Part shown: positions 1 to 12,800 of the stretch, piece by piece
Numbering within the stretch: the stretch's first letter is position 1
Layout of the letters: each line of letters begins with the position of its first letter
NCBI GenBank assembly: GCA_029959085.1
Contig: JARWIR010000005.1
Coordinates: 37,875,350 to 37,939,349, forward strand
Origin: Nemophila menziesii
Taxonomy: Eukaryota > Streptophyta > Magnoliopsida > Boraginales > Hydrophyllaceae
Direction: 5' to 3'
Length of the DNA: 64,000 nt
The notes under the pieces: model-generated
Databases searched by the model: none
Told to the model about the DNA's origin: nothing
Seen by the model: only the letters and a program-made list of their open reading frames with translations
Made by a program: the position numbers and the translations under genes

Positions 1-1040
1 TACCTTTCTCATGATATAAACAATTTCGAATGAGAGACCAAGTATAAAGAAGTTATTTCAAAGTTCAACTCTTGTCCTTGACAATTTGAATGTGCCAAAA
101 GCATCCATCACTGAATATATATATATTCTAACCTAAGTGGCCTAGATTGAATCGTCGCGAGTGTAAATCCTCCAAAACATCTTGTAAAAAGCCACAACAT
201 TTATACCTGAAATATTGCGAATTCCAAGCTTTCCCCTCGTTCAAAGTATTACATACATCTTTCCAGTAAGGCTTATGTGAAGTCAAAGTATTAGATAAGT
301 GAATTTCAAAAGAGTTGGATGATTAAAAAAATTCTTGGACTTACTGAAAGATGACAAGTTTTCCATCAAGAATTGAATATCCATATAGTTTCTTTCCTTC
401 ATTATTTATTTTTATTTTATCATTTGATAACTTGAGCACCATGTTATTCGAGGTGAAGTAATTGTAGGGTTAGAAACAAGGAGGGTTGTCGTGCAAATTT
501 GTCCAATTTTTTTTGGAAAACACGTGAGTGAATATGTTACACGACCCCAACTAAAACATTAGCCCCCCGACTGAAGGAAATGTGAAATATTTTTGGGTGA
601 ATATTATCCCCAACTTAAAATCTTGTATCCAACTTGTTGGCATGTAATTTCCATTCTAGGTTATTGTAATGTGACAAATACTTAGGGTTTTTAGTTATAA
701 TTAAGTGTTCATGATCTCTCTCATATCATGTATTATTCTTCATCATAACACTTGTAAAAACATCTTTTTCATACTTCACATTTGACCTTATAAGCTTTAA
801 CTTTATCTTACACTTCTAGAGGTCATATCCTTGTATGTGTTAGTAATAGATCTTGTACTTAACTAAAAATTTACTCACAAACACTTTATAAACACTTCCC
901 TTTGCTGAATCATTCTCTTTTGAATATCACAACATGAACTTATTTGAACATCTTTGGGATATATGTGTATAAATGCATCTTGTCATATCTTTGTGTACAT
1001 TGAAAATTGGTTGTCGAGTTGTTCTCCACTTGTGCTTAAA
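1..1040. other. intergenic, nothing recognised
   Basis: AT-rich sequence with no convincing reading frame, terminal repeat or target-site duplication visible on either strand. It lies beyond the 3' end of the LINE remnant that follows and could be more of the same decayed element, but no protein similarity supports that. Confidence 0.5.
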
Positions 1041-1760
1041 ATATCATCCCTCACAACTCTTTTGAGAAAGTTTTTATCAAATAGGTGAACCATGCTAAAA
1101 GGAACAAAATAACATCCCGATTTGTAAATAAAGTTCCGGAGATTACTTTTTGTCGGTAAAGCCCTATTACAAATTTTCCATCCAAAGGCTCTAATTTTTT
1201 ACGGCACATTCGATTACCATACAGTTTTCCGAAGCTCACCTTTATGTTTTTCAACCATGAGATATGATTGAGGCTCGTTAGCAATATTTTCATTGATAAG
1301 GGCATGATAACCAGAATTGGTGGAATATACTCCATCTTAACTAAATGACTAGATGATTTTATTCTCCTGATCGAGCTGCATAATAGGGATTTATTTGATT
1401 TCACATGCTATGTTGGAAGGGAAAATATTTTTTATGAGATCTGTATTCCATCCCGTTAAATCGTTATGGAATAATTCGTAGACCATTTCAACTTCACAAT
1501 TAACATGTTTTTCTGCTTTATATCTCTTCCCGATCCAGTTGTGATTCCAAATGTTAGTGGTAAGCCCATTACCAATTTGCCAGATCGAAATTTTTTCTAT
1601 ATTTGTATACCTTTGAATATACTTTCCCAGCTCCAAGATCTTTTCTTAGGAAGACTAGGTTCCCATACACTTCATCAAATACCAACCGTTCATGAAAGTC
1701 CCATTTCAACCATAAAAAAACAAATGTTCATGAGAAAGTTAGTCATATTATAAATGTGAA
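1041..1760 (-). pseudogene. LINE reverse-transcriptase C-terminal remnant (zf-RVT region)
   Basis: On the minus strand two overlapping broken frames recall the C-terminal part of plant non-LTR reverse transcriptases. A segment at about 1391-1636 reads IWQIGNGLTTNIW, matching the W-x-IGNG-x-x-x-x-IW pattern that precedes the zf-RVT region. A second, in another frame at about 1100-1250, reads KICNRALPTKSNL, matching the W-x-x-x-x-x-LPTK-x-x-L core of zf-RVT. Several stops and at least one frameshift separate them. No endonuclease or RT catalytic core is present, so this is a dead fragment. The family call rests on motif recognition by eye. Confidence 0.6.
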
Positions 1761-1897
1761 GTAGATTGAGCATGTTCACATTCGATATGAATTAGGTTTG
1801 AACTAGACACTGAGTAAAAATAATTACATTTAAGAATTTATCTTAATAATTACAAATGCAAAAAAAGTTAACAATCAAAATTTGATTAAGTAAATTG

Positions 1898-1935
1898 AAT
1901 CAATTGATTTTTTTTTTGACAAAAATCAATTGATT
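1898..1935 (-). repeat. mini poly(A) insertion flanked by a 12-bp direct repeat
   Basis: The 12-mer aatcaattgatt occurs at 1898-1909 and again at 1924-1935, flanking only ttttttttgacaaa. Read on the minus strand the insert is a short stub ending in GTC plus poly(A), as expected from an extremely 5'-truncated retroposition event with target-site duplication. Two similar cases occur at 25920-25964 and 37850-37896. Confidence 0.55.
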
Positions 1936-2128
1936 AAAACGAAAAGAAAAAATACAAAGGTTTACAAATGTCTAACACTAGAAAAGGAAAATAAAAAAAT
2001 AAAACCAAAATAGTACGTCATAATACGTCAACTGTCATCTTCACCAATTTGGACAAATCTGTCTTCTCGACAAAGGGGGTAGCCATTATAGCTCCATAAA
2101 CGCACCTCGACATAGCAGTTCTGGCATG

Positions 2129-2990
2129 CTCACAAACCTACCACCTATAATATAGAATTCGGTTTCGGTATCTAGGCGGTCGACCGCAGCCTAGCAATTA
2201 AGCTATATATATATATTGTAATATAACAGTACCAAAATTAGAGATATAATATCTATTAAATAATTTTCGAGAGGAAAAATAAAGGTCTAGACGACCATTT
2301 TTTTGCCATTTGCTCGGAGCATAGGAGTAGGGATGACATCGTATCACTTTTTTGCGAAAATATCAAAAACCACAACCATTTATTTATTAAAACCACAACC
2401 TTACGGTTTTAACCATCGATTTTGCAATTTTTAACCATTAAATTTTGTTTTTTTTTAAAATCTATTTTGCGCTTTTTAACCATAACCAAATCATAACTTT
2501 ATAAATCTATTAAAAACTCTTAAAATAAAGTCACGCATATAAGAAATATTTTTAAAACATATACAAAATTTTATTGTCTTTGATTAAATTGGGCACTCAT
2601 TATTTAGTTGGTTGACACTAGTATTTTTTTTTTAGGATTTGAATATATTTTTTACCTAGATTATTATAAACTATGAACATATAGATGATAATAACCGGTT
2701 TTCGTTTACTTCGGTTTTGTTTTTATCTAAAAATATAACATAACGATTTTAATCATCGGTTACACTTTTCAAAACCATAACCTAATAATTTTAATTACAG
2801 TTATATAATTGATTTTTAACTATAACCATTGTCATCCCTACATAGGAGGGCTAGACGCCTCTCCCATGACGACTAAGACGCTAAGCAAAAATGTCCAACA
2901 TTTTTACTAGACGTTACGCCTGAGGAGGAGATTAACGCCTAGGCGCATCTAGACAGCAATTTCTACCTCATAGACTTCCAGCTCACAAAC
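2129..2990. repeat. degenerate repeat rich in gcctaggcg motifs, split by a MITE
   Basis: Two arms, about 2129-2319 and 2849-2990, carry clusters of taggcggtcgacc, gctagacgcc and cgcctaggcgc motifs. The same vocabulary occurs at the ends of the hAT-like element at 30746-31312, so this may be an older relative. Its outer ends and TSD could not be defined. The hAT-type MITE at 2328-2840 has inserted into it. Confidence 0.4.
2328..2840. mobile_element. hAT-type MITE with 8-bp TSD
   Basis: The element starts TAGGGATGAC and ends GTCATCCCTA, a perfect 10-bp terminal inverted repeat. It is flanked by the direct repeat cataggag at 2320-2327 and 2841-2848. An 8-bp target-site duplication with TAGGGATG-type termini is characteristic of plant hAT MITEs. 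The 513-bp interior is AT-rich, repeats phrases such as aaccacaacc and aaccataacc, and encodes nothing. Confidence 0.85.
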
Positions 2991-3494
2991 TAGATGTCAT
3001 TCATCGGAGCAAAGCTTCACTCCTCGTGTATTAGTTGTAAAAGCCGTAAGTGTTTTTCTTTTAAAAATATATCCAAGAGCCACTTTGATTTTGACTCCAG
3101 TAAAATTCAACCACTAGATAGATCAAAAGTGGTTTAGTATATAAGGTTTAAAAGGAAATTATTAGATAATATATATCTCTAAACTCGAAAGTAAGTAAGT
3201 ATTTCGACTTTCGAGGTAAAAATATCATGTTTTTATATCAATTAGAGAGTTAATCATGTTTGCAAATGACAAGAAAAATAAATGGTCCAAGTACGAGGAC
3301 CTCTATACATATAAACATTACCGCGAACAAAACAAAGGTACTTATTAATATATGTGTGCTTGACTTTGTCTATTTACCTTTAAGTGAATAAGAAGAATAT
3401 TATTCAAAATATACAACAATTTCAAATTCTATACTTTTTTTTTACAAATCCAGAAATGAAGAGAGAAGATAATGCAGACTTGTTAAAGCCATCA
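2991..3494. other. 3' flank of the F-box gene
   Basis: No gene or recognisable repeat seen. The part near 3380-3494 is expected to include the 3' UTR of the minus-strand F-box gene. No canonical polyadenylation signal stood out. Confidence 0.4.
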
Positions 3495-4982
3495 TCAAGT
3501 AAATATAACTTGACATTTCTCAGATCCCCGAGGATACTTTGTTATCTTATGAATCAACTCATCTTTAGCCTTAGTGTTGAGATGTATTGTCATAGTTTTC
3601 AATACCTTAGCATTCTCAAGCATATAAGCCACCATTTCAAGTTCATCTACCCCGCCTTTCATGTCTAAGAGTGACACTGTCTGAAGACAGGACAACAAAC
3701 AAACAGGCACTATCTCAGGCTCAATCCACACCCTCCATCTCACATATTTGTAGCGAGGCTTCACATCTTTGTAGCGAAAAAACTGCAACAATAATATTAG
3801 TAACATAAAAACTTGCACTTATTCATAGGATTTTATTTACTAACCATCGAAAGGGTAAGAGAAACTAACTTATCCGAGCTTTCAAGTAAGTTTAGTAATA
3901 ACTTCCATTGACAGCTTCCAAAATCCGCAGTTAATCGAGATAGTCTCGAGAATTTTGGCATCAGAAATCCATAATCCAGAGCCTTGATATTAGAGGAAAA
4001 AAATAGTATAAATTATACAAAGAAACAGTAAATAAAGACTAGTTTACCTTAAACTTACCATAAGTATGTCCCGGCCTAAAGACAGATTCTTCACATTGTA
4101 CAGTTGTTGAAGAAGATTATTGGATTTACGATTAGACATAAGATTACCATTTTCTCCAAAGAAAACAGAAATACTTGCATCGTTTAACAAACATAAGTTC
4201 TCAACACAGAAGTTTCTTGTGAGCGGTGTATTTATGTTAAGAACCCTAAGTTCCGGAGCATTTATCACAGTTTTGTAGCCTCTAAAGTGAGAGTTATCAT
4301 TTAAAATTAAGGAGAGGTTTCTTAATGTTGGAGATGATATGATCAATGATTTGAAAACATATATATTTGTAGATTCTGTAATATATAGATTCTCAAGTGA
4401 TGAACAACCTGATATAAGATTGAGAACAGTTTTCTCACAATTATAAATCAACCTTCTGAGACTAAGGGTTTTAAGATTTGGAAGACTAATTAAGCTTGGT
4501 AAATTTAGTTGTATATAACGACTGTCTAAATGAAGAACCTCTAATGTATTACATGTATAAAGATTACAAGGCATGTCAAAGGGCTTGTTTATATGATTAG
4601 TTACGTAAACTTTAATCACTTTAGGATTTCGAGAAACTGCAGAATCTATCCAGTTAGTAAGAGAATGACCCTCAGAAAATCCATGAATATTAAGATAGAA
4701 TTTGTCTATGTAGTTTGTATCAAGAGATTTGAAGACATGGTTAACAAAACATGCAAATAACCTGAGTTGTTCTTTTACTCTACGAGGTTTGCACACGCTT
4801 GGTGTATCATTAAAATGGAGAGTACGAATATCTTTCCATAGGAACTTCCAATTAGTTGATAGTGAGCTTGTGGCTACAGAATCCTTTGTAGGAAGAAGGG
4901 AAAGAATTTGAATAAGAATGGGTTCCGGCAAATTGCTAATTCTATCAACCTCATTGATTACCAGATTCACCATATCACTCAT
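3495..4982 (-). CDS. F-box/FBD/LRR-repeat protein
   Basis: Three exons, 4982-4059, 3982-3845 and 3782-3495, join through two GT-AG introns (donors GTAAGT and GTTAGT) in phase 0 to give about 449 aa, a normal length for this family. The ATG at 4982 (MSDM) is chosen because the F-box follows at once (residues about 14-55, ISNLPEPILIQILSLLPTKD). Leucine-rich repeats fill the middle (for example LPNLKTLSLRRL), and the last exon carries an FBD domain (YKYVRWRVWIEPE onward). Such proteins are substrate receptors of SCF (SKP1-CUL1-F-box) ubiquitin ligases: the F-box binds SKP1/ASK and the LRR/FBD part is thought to bind targets. The target is unknown. An in-frame extension upstream to 5270 has no ATG at its start and lacks domain support. 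No lesion seen. Confidence 0.88.
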
Positions 4983-5060
4983 ATCTGCAATGATGTAATC
5001 GCTTGAAGATAAGTTTAAGAGTTTCAATTGGGGAAAATGATTGTTTACTTTAAATTTGGG

Positions 5061-5069
5061 TTTATATAG
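5061..5069 (-). promoter_or_regulatory. candidate TATA box of the F-box gene
   Basis: On the minus strand the sequence reads CCTATATAAA, about 80 bp upstream of the chosen ATG at 4982. That is a plausible TATA-to-start distance for a plant gene with a short 5' UTR. It supports the downstream ATG rather than the longer frame. Confidence 0.5.
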
Positions 5070-5338
5070 GGTATCTTCTTTAGTTAAGAGTGTAGCAGCG
5101 TTGATGGAGGTGGCGATTGATCTCCGTGTTGCGGTGATGGCGTATGTTATAGAGGCATGGGATAGGTAGAACAGTGGCCGCGAGGTGGTGGGGTGGATGG
5201 GTGTGAAGGAAAGATGAGTTGAGTGAATTCTAGCAAAGAATGTTTGATCAGTGAAATATATGATCGTCAATTTTTATTGATTTTATTTAATATTTATTCA
5301 TTCGCAAACATAAACTCTTTTACTAACCAATGATTTTT

Positions 5339-5447
5339 ATTTTTATTTTAATACATGAGAGAGCCACTTCGGACTCGGAGTGAGATTCGATCCCAGAACC
5401 TTTTCGTCTATGCGGAATAACTTAACTACTAAACCAACTATCGATCT
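5339..5447 (-). mobile_element. short tRNA-derived SINE with 11-bp TSD
   Basis: On the minus strand a tRNA-like head (A-box-like TAGTTGGTTTAGTAGTTAAG, B-box-like GGATCGAATC) leads into a short body with CTCCGAGTCC and AGTGGCTCTC, then an A/T-rich tail. The direct repeat caatgattttt flanks it at 5328-5338 and 5448-5458. The same 3' body recurs at 16026-16075 and 39048-39162, so this is a roughly 110-bp SINE family. Confidence 0.78.
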
Positions 5448-5458
5448 CAATGATTTTT

Positions 5459-6324
5459 TTTTTTCTTATTAATCTTTTCTTTTTTAGTCGAATTTTTTCT
5501 TTTTGACTAATCAATGAAGGTGGATATCAAATGTGAATACATTTTCTGAACTGGGTTTTAGTGTTGACATTTTCTCAATGAGTGCATATAATACAAAAGT
5601 CTATAGATGAAAGGTTTCTGTCAAATTTTGGACACGAATTAACAAATGTAGACCACATACTTCGTTAAGGGTCATTTATCTTGTACAGCTAATCATCCTT
5701 CTTCAAAATCTCTCTCTTAGACAAAAACGCTCCCAACAAACATTTTAAAAAAATCCTAAATCTCATTTCTAGCCGTCGTCGATCTCTTTCAATCTTCCTC
5801 CTCAGATCAATGGCGGCAACCCTAATCTTTAGCTTTTATTTGTTTTTCTTTTCTTCTCCTTTCTTTTTGTTTCTTGTTCTCCTCCTGTGCTTTATTTTTC
5901 CCTTTTTCTTTTCAACCTTACACATTATTAGCCGCCTCGATTTACAGTGAAATTTTTGGGTTTTGGTTGATTTGGGTTTTGTGGACCAACACTGTCTTGG
6001 GTTTCAGAGGCCTAGTTCACTGCTTAGCTTCGTTTTTTGCTTTCGGAACCCAGGTTTTGTCTTCCCATCCCTTCTGTTTTGCTTTGGATTGTGCTCCTTC
6101 CTGTCCAGTATAATTCTCCAAGTTCATTTTCGAAGAAGAATTTGGTTTCGTGGAATGAACCTTGAAGCTAGAATTGATACAGTTGTGTTTACATGTAAAT
6201 GTAGCTGCTCTCTTTTTCTGGTTTTTTGTTCTATATTGGATTGGAAGGTGTTGTGGCTCGATTGATTTTGGTTGGTGTTTCGGTTGAGAGACAGGGGACA
6301 GCCTCAGTGGGGTTGTGTTTGTGG
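5459..6324. other. non-coding; expected site of LINE ORF2 but none present
   Basis: This stretch is 3' (minus strand) of the LINE ORF1 remnant, where ORF2 (endonuclease plus reverse transcriptase) should begin. No endonuclease or RT motif is readable in any frame. Plus-strand frames in 5811-6522 are hydrophobic, T/G-rich and without recognisable domains. An ATG at 5810 (MAATLIF) opens only about 46 codons. Confidence 0.45.
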
Positions 6325-9002
6325 TTAGGCATTTCTATACTCCTCTTTTGTTATCACTTTCATAGGGTCTGTGGTGGTACACTGTGGGTTATAATAACTA
6401 GATTTGTGGATTTTGACTCTTTGGGCTTCGGGTGTTTGCCGTTCATTCGCTACTTGATCTGTTCGAATTCCTCCTGTCCGGTTTTTTTTACCTGTCCTTG
6501 GTTTGTACGGCATGAGAGGTGACGTTTTTTGTTCCTTTGCTGGTGTTTTGGTTGTCGTTTCCTTTTAATAGCTCCAGAAGCTGCATTATTACTGATTTCC
6601 TACCGTGAACGCTGAACCGGGTCTCTTACCTGGTCCATCCTTTCCGGAGCTAAAGGACCCACGCTGATAGGACCTCTCAATGGACCAGTACTCGCCCCCA
6701 GCTGGCCCTCCGAACACTGACCCAAAGACCGAGCTGCATGACTCATAACTTTCCGAGCTGGCGAATTACTACCTTGAACACCAATTAACTCTCTACTTAG
6801 ACCAGTCCCTACATTTTCCGATATTGCACTCTGACCCCTGCCCATTTCAGCACTCATAATATCCTTTCTCCCACCATTCGCACCACTAACAGCCCCTATA
6901 ATTCCATCATCTAATCTCCCCACTTGAGCGCCACTACTACTCTCTAGCCCAACCTCCATATGATCCAAACCAGGTCCATAACTACCCCACTTAAAATCCC
7001 GCCATCAGCTACCCCAAGATTCGACTTCTCACTTTTATTATTTCTTGACTTATTCGCTCGTTTAGGTGATGGTCCCACCAAGTCGCCATCCACTACCTTT
7101 TCCTTACCCGTATTGAAAAACTCCTCATCCAACCTATCATCAGTTACTGACTCAATCACCGTGTGTTGAAAAACCTCAGGTGCCACATTCTTCTCAGTCA
7201 CTACCCCCACTGTTGCGCTCCTCTCGTCATCCCTCCCCCGGCTTCCACTACTGTCACCAATGTTCAAGGCCGCAAGAACTTCATATCTCGAACCCTTACT
7301 GCTATCCCGCGTAGAACCCAGCTTCTTTTTGCTTGGGGTTCCACCTCCCTTTTTACCACCCACTGAATTACCCTTCTCACCCTGGCGATGTGCCTGATAA
7401 CCTCCATTATTCCGTGGTTTGCCTTTTGCCCGATTAACTGTCATCCACTCTCCATAGACCGGTGTGTCCTTCGCAACCCCTTGTGCACCCTCTTTTCGAG
7501 CCTCCTCACTAATGTTATTCTCTCGAACCTCCACAACTCCCCCACCGAAAACCCCACACTCCGCCTTCAAATGTCCGAACTTCCCACACCCGAAACATAT
7601 GAGATGAAGCCCCTCGTATTCGACCTTTTTGAGGTGATTCTGTACACGGATAATTGGAACCAGTGGCTTATCAAGGTCGACTTCGACCGCTATCCTTGCA
7701 AAATTACCCCGGGCCCTCGATTTCGTAAACGGATCTATTCGTACCATTTTTCCAATTAAATTTCCTGTAGATGTAAGGATTTATTCGGTATAATTCATCA
7801 CCGGAAGCCATGACAGTCGCACCCAGACCGTAGTCTTAACGATCGAGAGGCATGAAATCCGGGTCCCAAGGTCTAACTATTAATTATCGGCCAAGTATCA
7901 TCCAAGGCCCCCCACTCAACGCCTTGTTATAGTCCTCTAAATTGGTGAATTGCGCCATAAAATAACCAAATCCCACTTCGACTAAATCCATATGCGCTTT
8001 TGGCGACCATATTTGACTCAACTTGTTACACATATACTTAAACCCAACATTATGTCCTAGTAACCGTAAGATAATCGTGTTTTTCCATACCTTAAACCCC
8101 ATACGTTTTTGCGCGGCCGTTCTTATCAATTACGGGTATGTAGTATCCCTAATTACCATATCATCTTCCATTTTGAAAGCGTCTTCAGTACCTACTGACT
8201 CGTCCCCAAAATCCCCATTGCTGCTACTACTTCCACCCTCTTTACCATCTGCTCGTTCACTGTTATTATTCTGAAACATTTCAAGAAAAGACCTCGCCCT
8301 TCCCTCGCTAACTTCCGCAGCTAGTGGCGGCTTGACTCCTTCCCTTCCTGCCGTATCCTGAGCCCCTGTAGTATCACCTGCAAAACCCGAAGGACCATGA
8401 TCCAAATGAACAAGTTCGGATAGAGTGTTACCTGTCTTTCCAGCCTCTAGCTCTATCCATGTACTGACAGCTCCTTCAAGTAGCAGGGTACTCCCATTAT
8501 CAATGTTGTCTAAGTCAAAGGCTAGGTTCTCGATTACAGTTATTGTAGCCGAACTTGAAGCCACCTTGCCAGCGCCTACCTCATTCCGTAGTACTAATTC
8601 GCCACGAGTATTTTCCCCTCCCTCCGAAGCAACCTCACCCTCTTTCATCACCGGCGATAGTTTATCCATGTCTACGTAATTAAGTGCCCTCTTCGATGAA
8701 CGGTGCGGCTCTATTTCGTTCTTATCTCTATTTGTTAGCATTCCAGGTATGTTATCTCTTTGATCACTTTCCTCGAACACCTTGAGGCGTTTAGTAGAAA
8801 GTTTCCGTACGCTATTCGATTTACTCTTTGACGTGCTAATTTTGATACTAGGTATCGAAGGCAATGAAATGGCCGTTTTTGGAGGAGGAAATCTACTCCG
8901 ATTGTTCATTCCAGTGGCTGCATCAGGCAGTTGCGGCGGTTGGGGAAGCGGAGACCGCCCATTCCCCACCATGGGATGACCGTTATTTTCCAAAGAAGGC
9001 AA
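6325..9002 (-). pseudogene. L1-type LINE ORF1 (DUF4283 plus CCHC zinc knuckle), decayed
   Basis: Read on the minus strand from about 9002, a Ser/Pro-rich N-terminal region is followed by a DUF4283-like segment at about 8129-7884 (FKVWKNTIILRLLGHNVG, then ALSGGPWMILG). A PFTKSRARGNFARIAVEVD segment and a zinc knuckle follow (CFGCGKFGHLKAEC, CX2CX4HX4C) near 7560. ORF1 of plant L1 LINEs binds element RNA. The frame is broken by an in-frame TAA at 8130-8132, a stop at 7884-7886, a frame change by 7747 and another near 6960. The C-terminal part trails to about 6325. No ORF2 follows. Confidence 0.8.
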
Positions 9003-9824
9003 GAATAAATTATTAAAGGTAAGAAAAGTCTATTACAATGGAAAGAAAAAAGAAAGACAACGGTGGAGACAATGACAGCACAAAGAGATGAGTTTTAGGT
9101 TATATGATTCGTTAGAATGCAAAGAGATTAGTTTTAGGCAATATAATTGATTAGGATTTAAATTATGAGAAGGTTAAGGAGTTATTTGGGATATTTTTGA
9201 ACTATATATGAGAAAAGCAAAAATTGAGAAAATCAGTCAAGTCCTATGATGTAATATAGATTAGTTGATTGTAACCCAAATCATTCTTACCTAATCTTTT
9301 ACTCAAATCACAGCCACTTGTTTCACCAACTGAACAATATCAATAACATAGTCATAAACAATAACTAATCTTTTACTATAACGATTTTTCATTCAAATCA
9401 AAGGTACAACACAAGAATATGGACCGAAGAAAGGATCCTTTGAGGTGTGTAATTATCACCAAATCTTCAATTCACGAAAGTAACATTTGATCAACAAGTT
9501 TAATCAAAATTATATTTAATAAAAGAGATTAATACAAAAAAAACATACATAAAGCTCTGATAAATTGAAAGATATGATAATTATCCATCCATACTTAACC
9601 CTAGAATTTTCCTTTATTTTCAAATCATATCTCATCCCTCATCATGCTTATTAAAACCTCAGCGTAAAAATTGCATGAAAAGTAGAACTGAATCATTAAA
9701 AACGCAACATAATGTCCACTTGAATACTTTAATTCGCATAACAAATCTCAAACACACATAATTAAAAATACAAGTATACATAGAATTACACAAACCTAAA
9801 AAACAAACAAACATTCCAAATTTA
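9003..9824. other. spacer between RUK 3' end and LINE ORF1
   Basis: AT-rich with no coding signal. It should contain the 3' UTR of the RUK orthologue (next to 9824) and perhaps the 5' leader of the LINE (next to 9003). A short phrase, agattagttttaggcaatat, is partly repeated near 9085-9150 but no defined element was found. Confidence 0.45.
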
Positions 9825-12800
9825 TCAAATACGACGAGGCAGCCTCTGCAACTCCAAAGCTACACAAGAAGCAGCTTCTCCAAGTACACTCGAATCCTTA
9901 AATTCAGACACAATCCCTTCAATTTTCAACAACTCCGATATAGAAATAGACAATATCATAGTATTCGCTAGATAATATCTACAAGCATAACCCAAACCAT
10001 GCAATACCCTTTTCACCACTAATTCAGATAAACTCTTACACTCCAAAATACATCTCACTTTCCCAAGATTCATTAAAAACCCACTTGTACCTTCTCTAGG
10101 TGCACTTTTAAACAACAATATCAAACATTCCGATGCTAAATCCGAAAACTCTACTTCTTCATTATAAATAACCAATTCCAATAATACCCCTACGTTATTA
10201 CCAAAATCCGCTATATCTTTTATATACTCCTGTTGATTAACAATACTATTCTCGTACAACAAATCTGGCTCTTTAAAATAGTTAGTTAAACCAACTGATC
10301 GTAAAAGAAAAGCTTTACATAAACCAAGCGTAGGTTCAATAAAATCCTCCATTTCACTAGCACGTACAAATTCCAAAAGATTACCAATTTTTCTCACGAT
10401 TTTTAACTGTGATAACACTTTTGTATCAAGCTCTGAAGCAGAAGCTAAAGCTAAACAAAGCATAACATTATTAACATTCGCAGTTGAAAAATCACCAAGT
10501 AAAAATCCGAAACATTGCGAAACAGTTTTCATATCGAGAATATTTTCGATTTTAATGTATTTAAAATCAATAAGCATTACTAGAAGCTTCTGAGCATAAA
10601 CAGGTATAGGATCATCATCTTCGATAAACAAAGGATAAAGAGGAAGAAAAGATTCATTAGCTAACTCTTTTAATTCCTTTTGTTTTTCATTTTCTGAACC
10701 TTCGTTTAAAAAATGAACCATCACATCGAATAAAATCTTTAAACATAAAAATCTAGCATCTCCATCTTTATTTCCTTTATATAAAATCGCAAGACTTGGA
10801 AGAATTTGATTTATAAAAACATTTGGACTTTCATTAATTACATTTGGGTCCTCTCCAATAGTTTCGAATACACGTAATAATGTAATTTGAAACTCATCCC
10901 TTCCCTGAAATATCAACAATTTAGTTTTCTTTTTTGTTTTCGAAAAAGTCAAAGTTCATTAAATTACGTACCTGAAAAGGAGTTTCAGCTAATTTTAGTA
11001 AATTACCCAATTGTTGAACAACTTGATGAGTCACCACTTTATGTTTAAACGAAGAGCTTCCAAGAAGATGTAAAATCACAGGAAATAAATGAATATTATT
11101 CTTCGAAACCCCTCGATTAATCAAAACTCTGCGTTTTCCACTCATTAATTGTTGAATATCAATACTAATAGTCTCTAATAAAGCAGGTACAGATAAACAC
11201 ACAGTATGTGTAAACGCGTTATAACACTTTTGGACATAAATATCCTTCTCTTTCACAACCCTATCAACACCTGATAAAAACCTCGCATTACAAAAGAACT
11301 GAGCTAACCATTTTCTTCCATTTTTACAAAGTAAACCCACTAAAACCAAAGCTTTACCCCTTAAAATCTCACTTCCTTGTTCAATAATCGAAAGAAGAGT
11401 TAAAACAAAATTCTTATCTTCAACTAATTGAACATGTTTTGTATTAGTTTCAAGCATTACCATGTTTAAAAGGTTTAAGCATATTTGTTGCTCACGAGGG
11501 TTTCCTTTAATTAAACTTGACGAAATATCTTTAAGCGAGACTTTTTCGATAACACGTTGAATACTCGTAGGGTTAAAACGGACTAATCGTACTAAACATG
11601 AACCTGCAGTAAGTCTTATACTCTCTTGTTTCGTATGAGCTTTGAATATGTAACAAAGATTCGTTATTACATCATGGCTAGTGAATCTATTTGCCCATTG
11701 ACCACCTTGACTCGACATATTTTCAATTGTTCTAACTGCGTAAAGTTGTGTTATATCATCTTCTCCATGTCTCAAAACTGATGTCACTAAAGAAAAAACC
11801 GAACCTGGAACCTGTAAGTAAAAAGCTAACATAAGTTAAGTTAATCATAGTTAAGTTAATCATGGTTAAGTTAATCATGGTTAGGTTAAGTTTATCTAAC
11901 TAACTAACCTGCCAGGTGGCTTGTTCGTTTTGGGTAGAAATGTAAAATAGTAATTCACCTAAAGCAGCCATGGAAAATCTTCGAACTTTCTCTTGAGAGT
12001 CTCGTAAACCATCAGTTAAAGCATTTAATATTCCGGAATTTACTAAATCATCGTTTATAAAAGTGGAATGTCGAATTAATAAACCGATTAAAGAAGATAA
12101 TTGAGCGCGTAAAGCAGAAGTTTTCGATTGTAAAGCAGCTCGTAAAGCAGAAGCTTTAGATTGTTTAAGAAGTTTGACTAAAACCAACATTATTTGACCG
12201 TTCGTTAATATATTCGCCACGTCAGCGTTAATACTCACTGTCTCGAGATACTTTATCACACTTTGTTTCTCGGGAATCGCGTTATTTCCAGTTATGATAC
12301 TCACGATCTTGTTAGTTATAAAATTTAACTGCTCGTTCGACATTTTAGCAAAATCAACGGCTGAGATTGCTTCAAAGGGTAAAGAAGGAAGAGATTCTGA
12401 TCCTTTATCGGATTTTCTACTAGGCATAACAGGTCTAACTGAAAGATCAGAAGTATGCCAAAACACATGTGATAAATCAGATGAATCAGATTCAGTTTCA
12501 TGTCCAGGTTCATGTTCAGTTACAGATACTTCTCGTGTTGCTTTAACACTAGTAGGTGTAGGACCCACCTCAACATGTTCTGACGATAATTCATGGACAG
12601 GTGTCGCGTCTGAGTTGCTTGTGATATTATCATTATCTTCAACTTCACGTTCAGGTGTAGAGATAAGATTTTCAGGTTCATCTGTATCTTCTTCATTATT
12701 TTCCGTATTTTCGTTAAAATCAAGTTCCATATCATTATTTTCTATTTGAACTTCTGCATCATTTTCAGAGCTATTAGGCATAGGTCTACGATAATTCTCC

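Noticed and set aside
4983..5270. N-terminal extension of the F-box gene
   Set aside because: It begins at a non-ATG codon, crosses the likely TATA box, and the F-box follows directly after the ATG at 4982.
5811..6522. Hydrophobic plus-strand frames after an ATGGCGGCAACC start
   Set aside because: Short, overlapping, Phe/Leu-rich and without domain. The first ATG opens only about 46 codons.
12294..12749. 151-codon plus-strand Ser-rich frame
   Set aside because: Antisense to exon 8 of RUK, whose sense frame is conserved.
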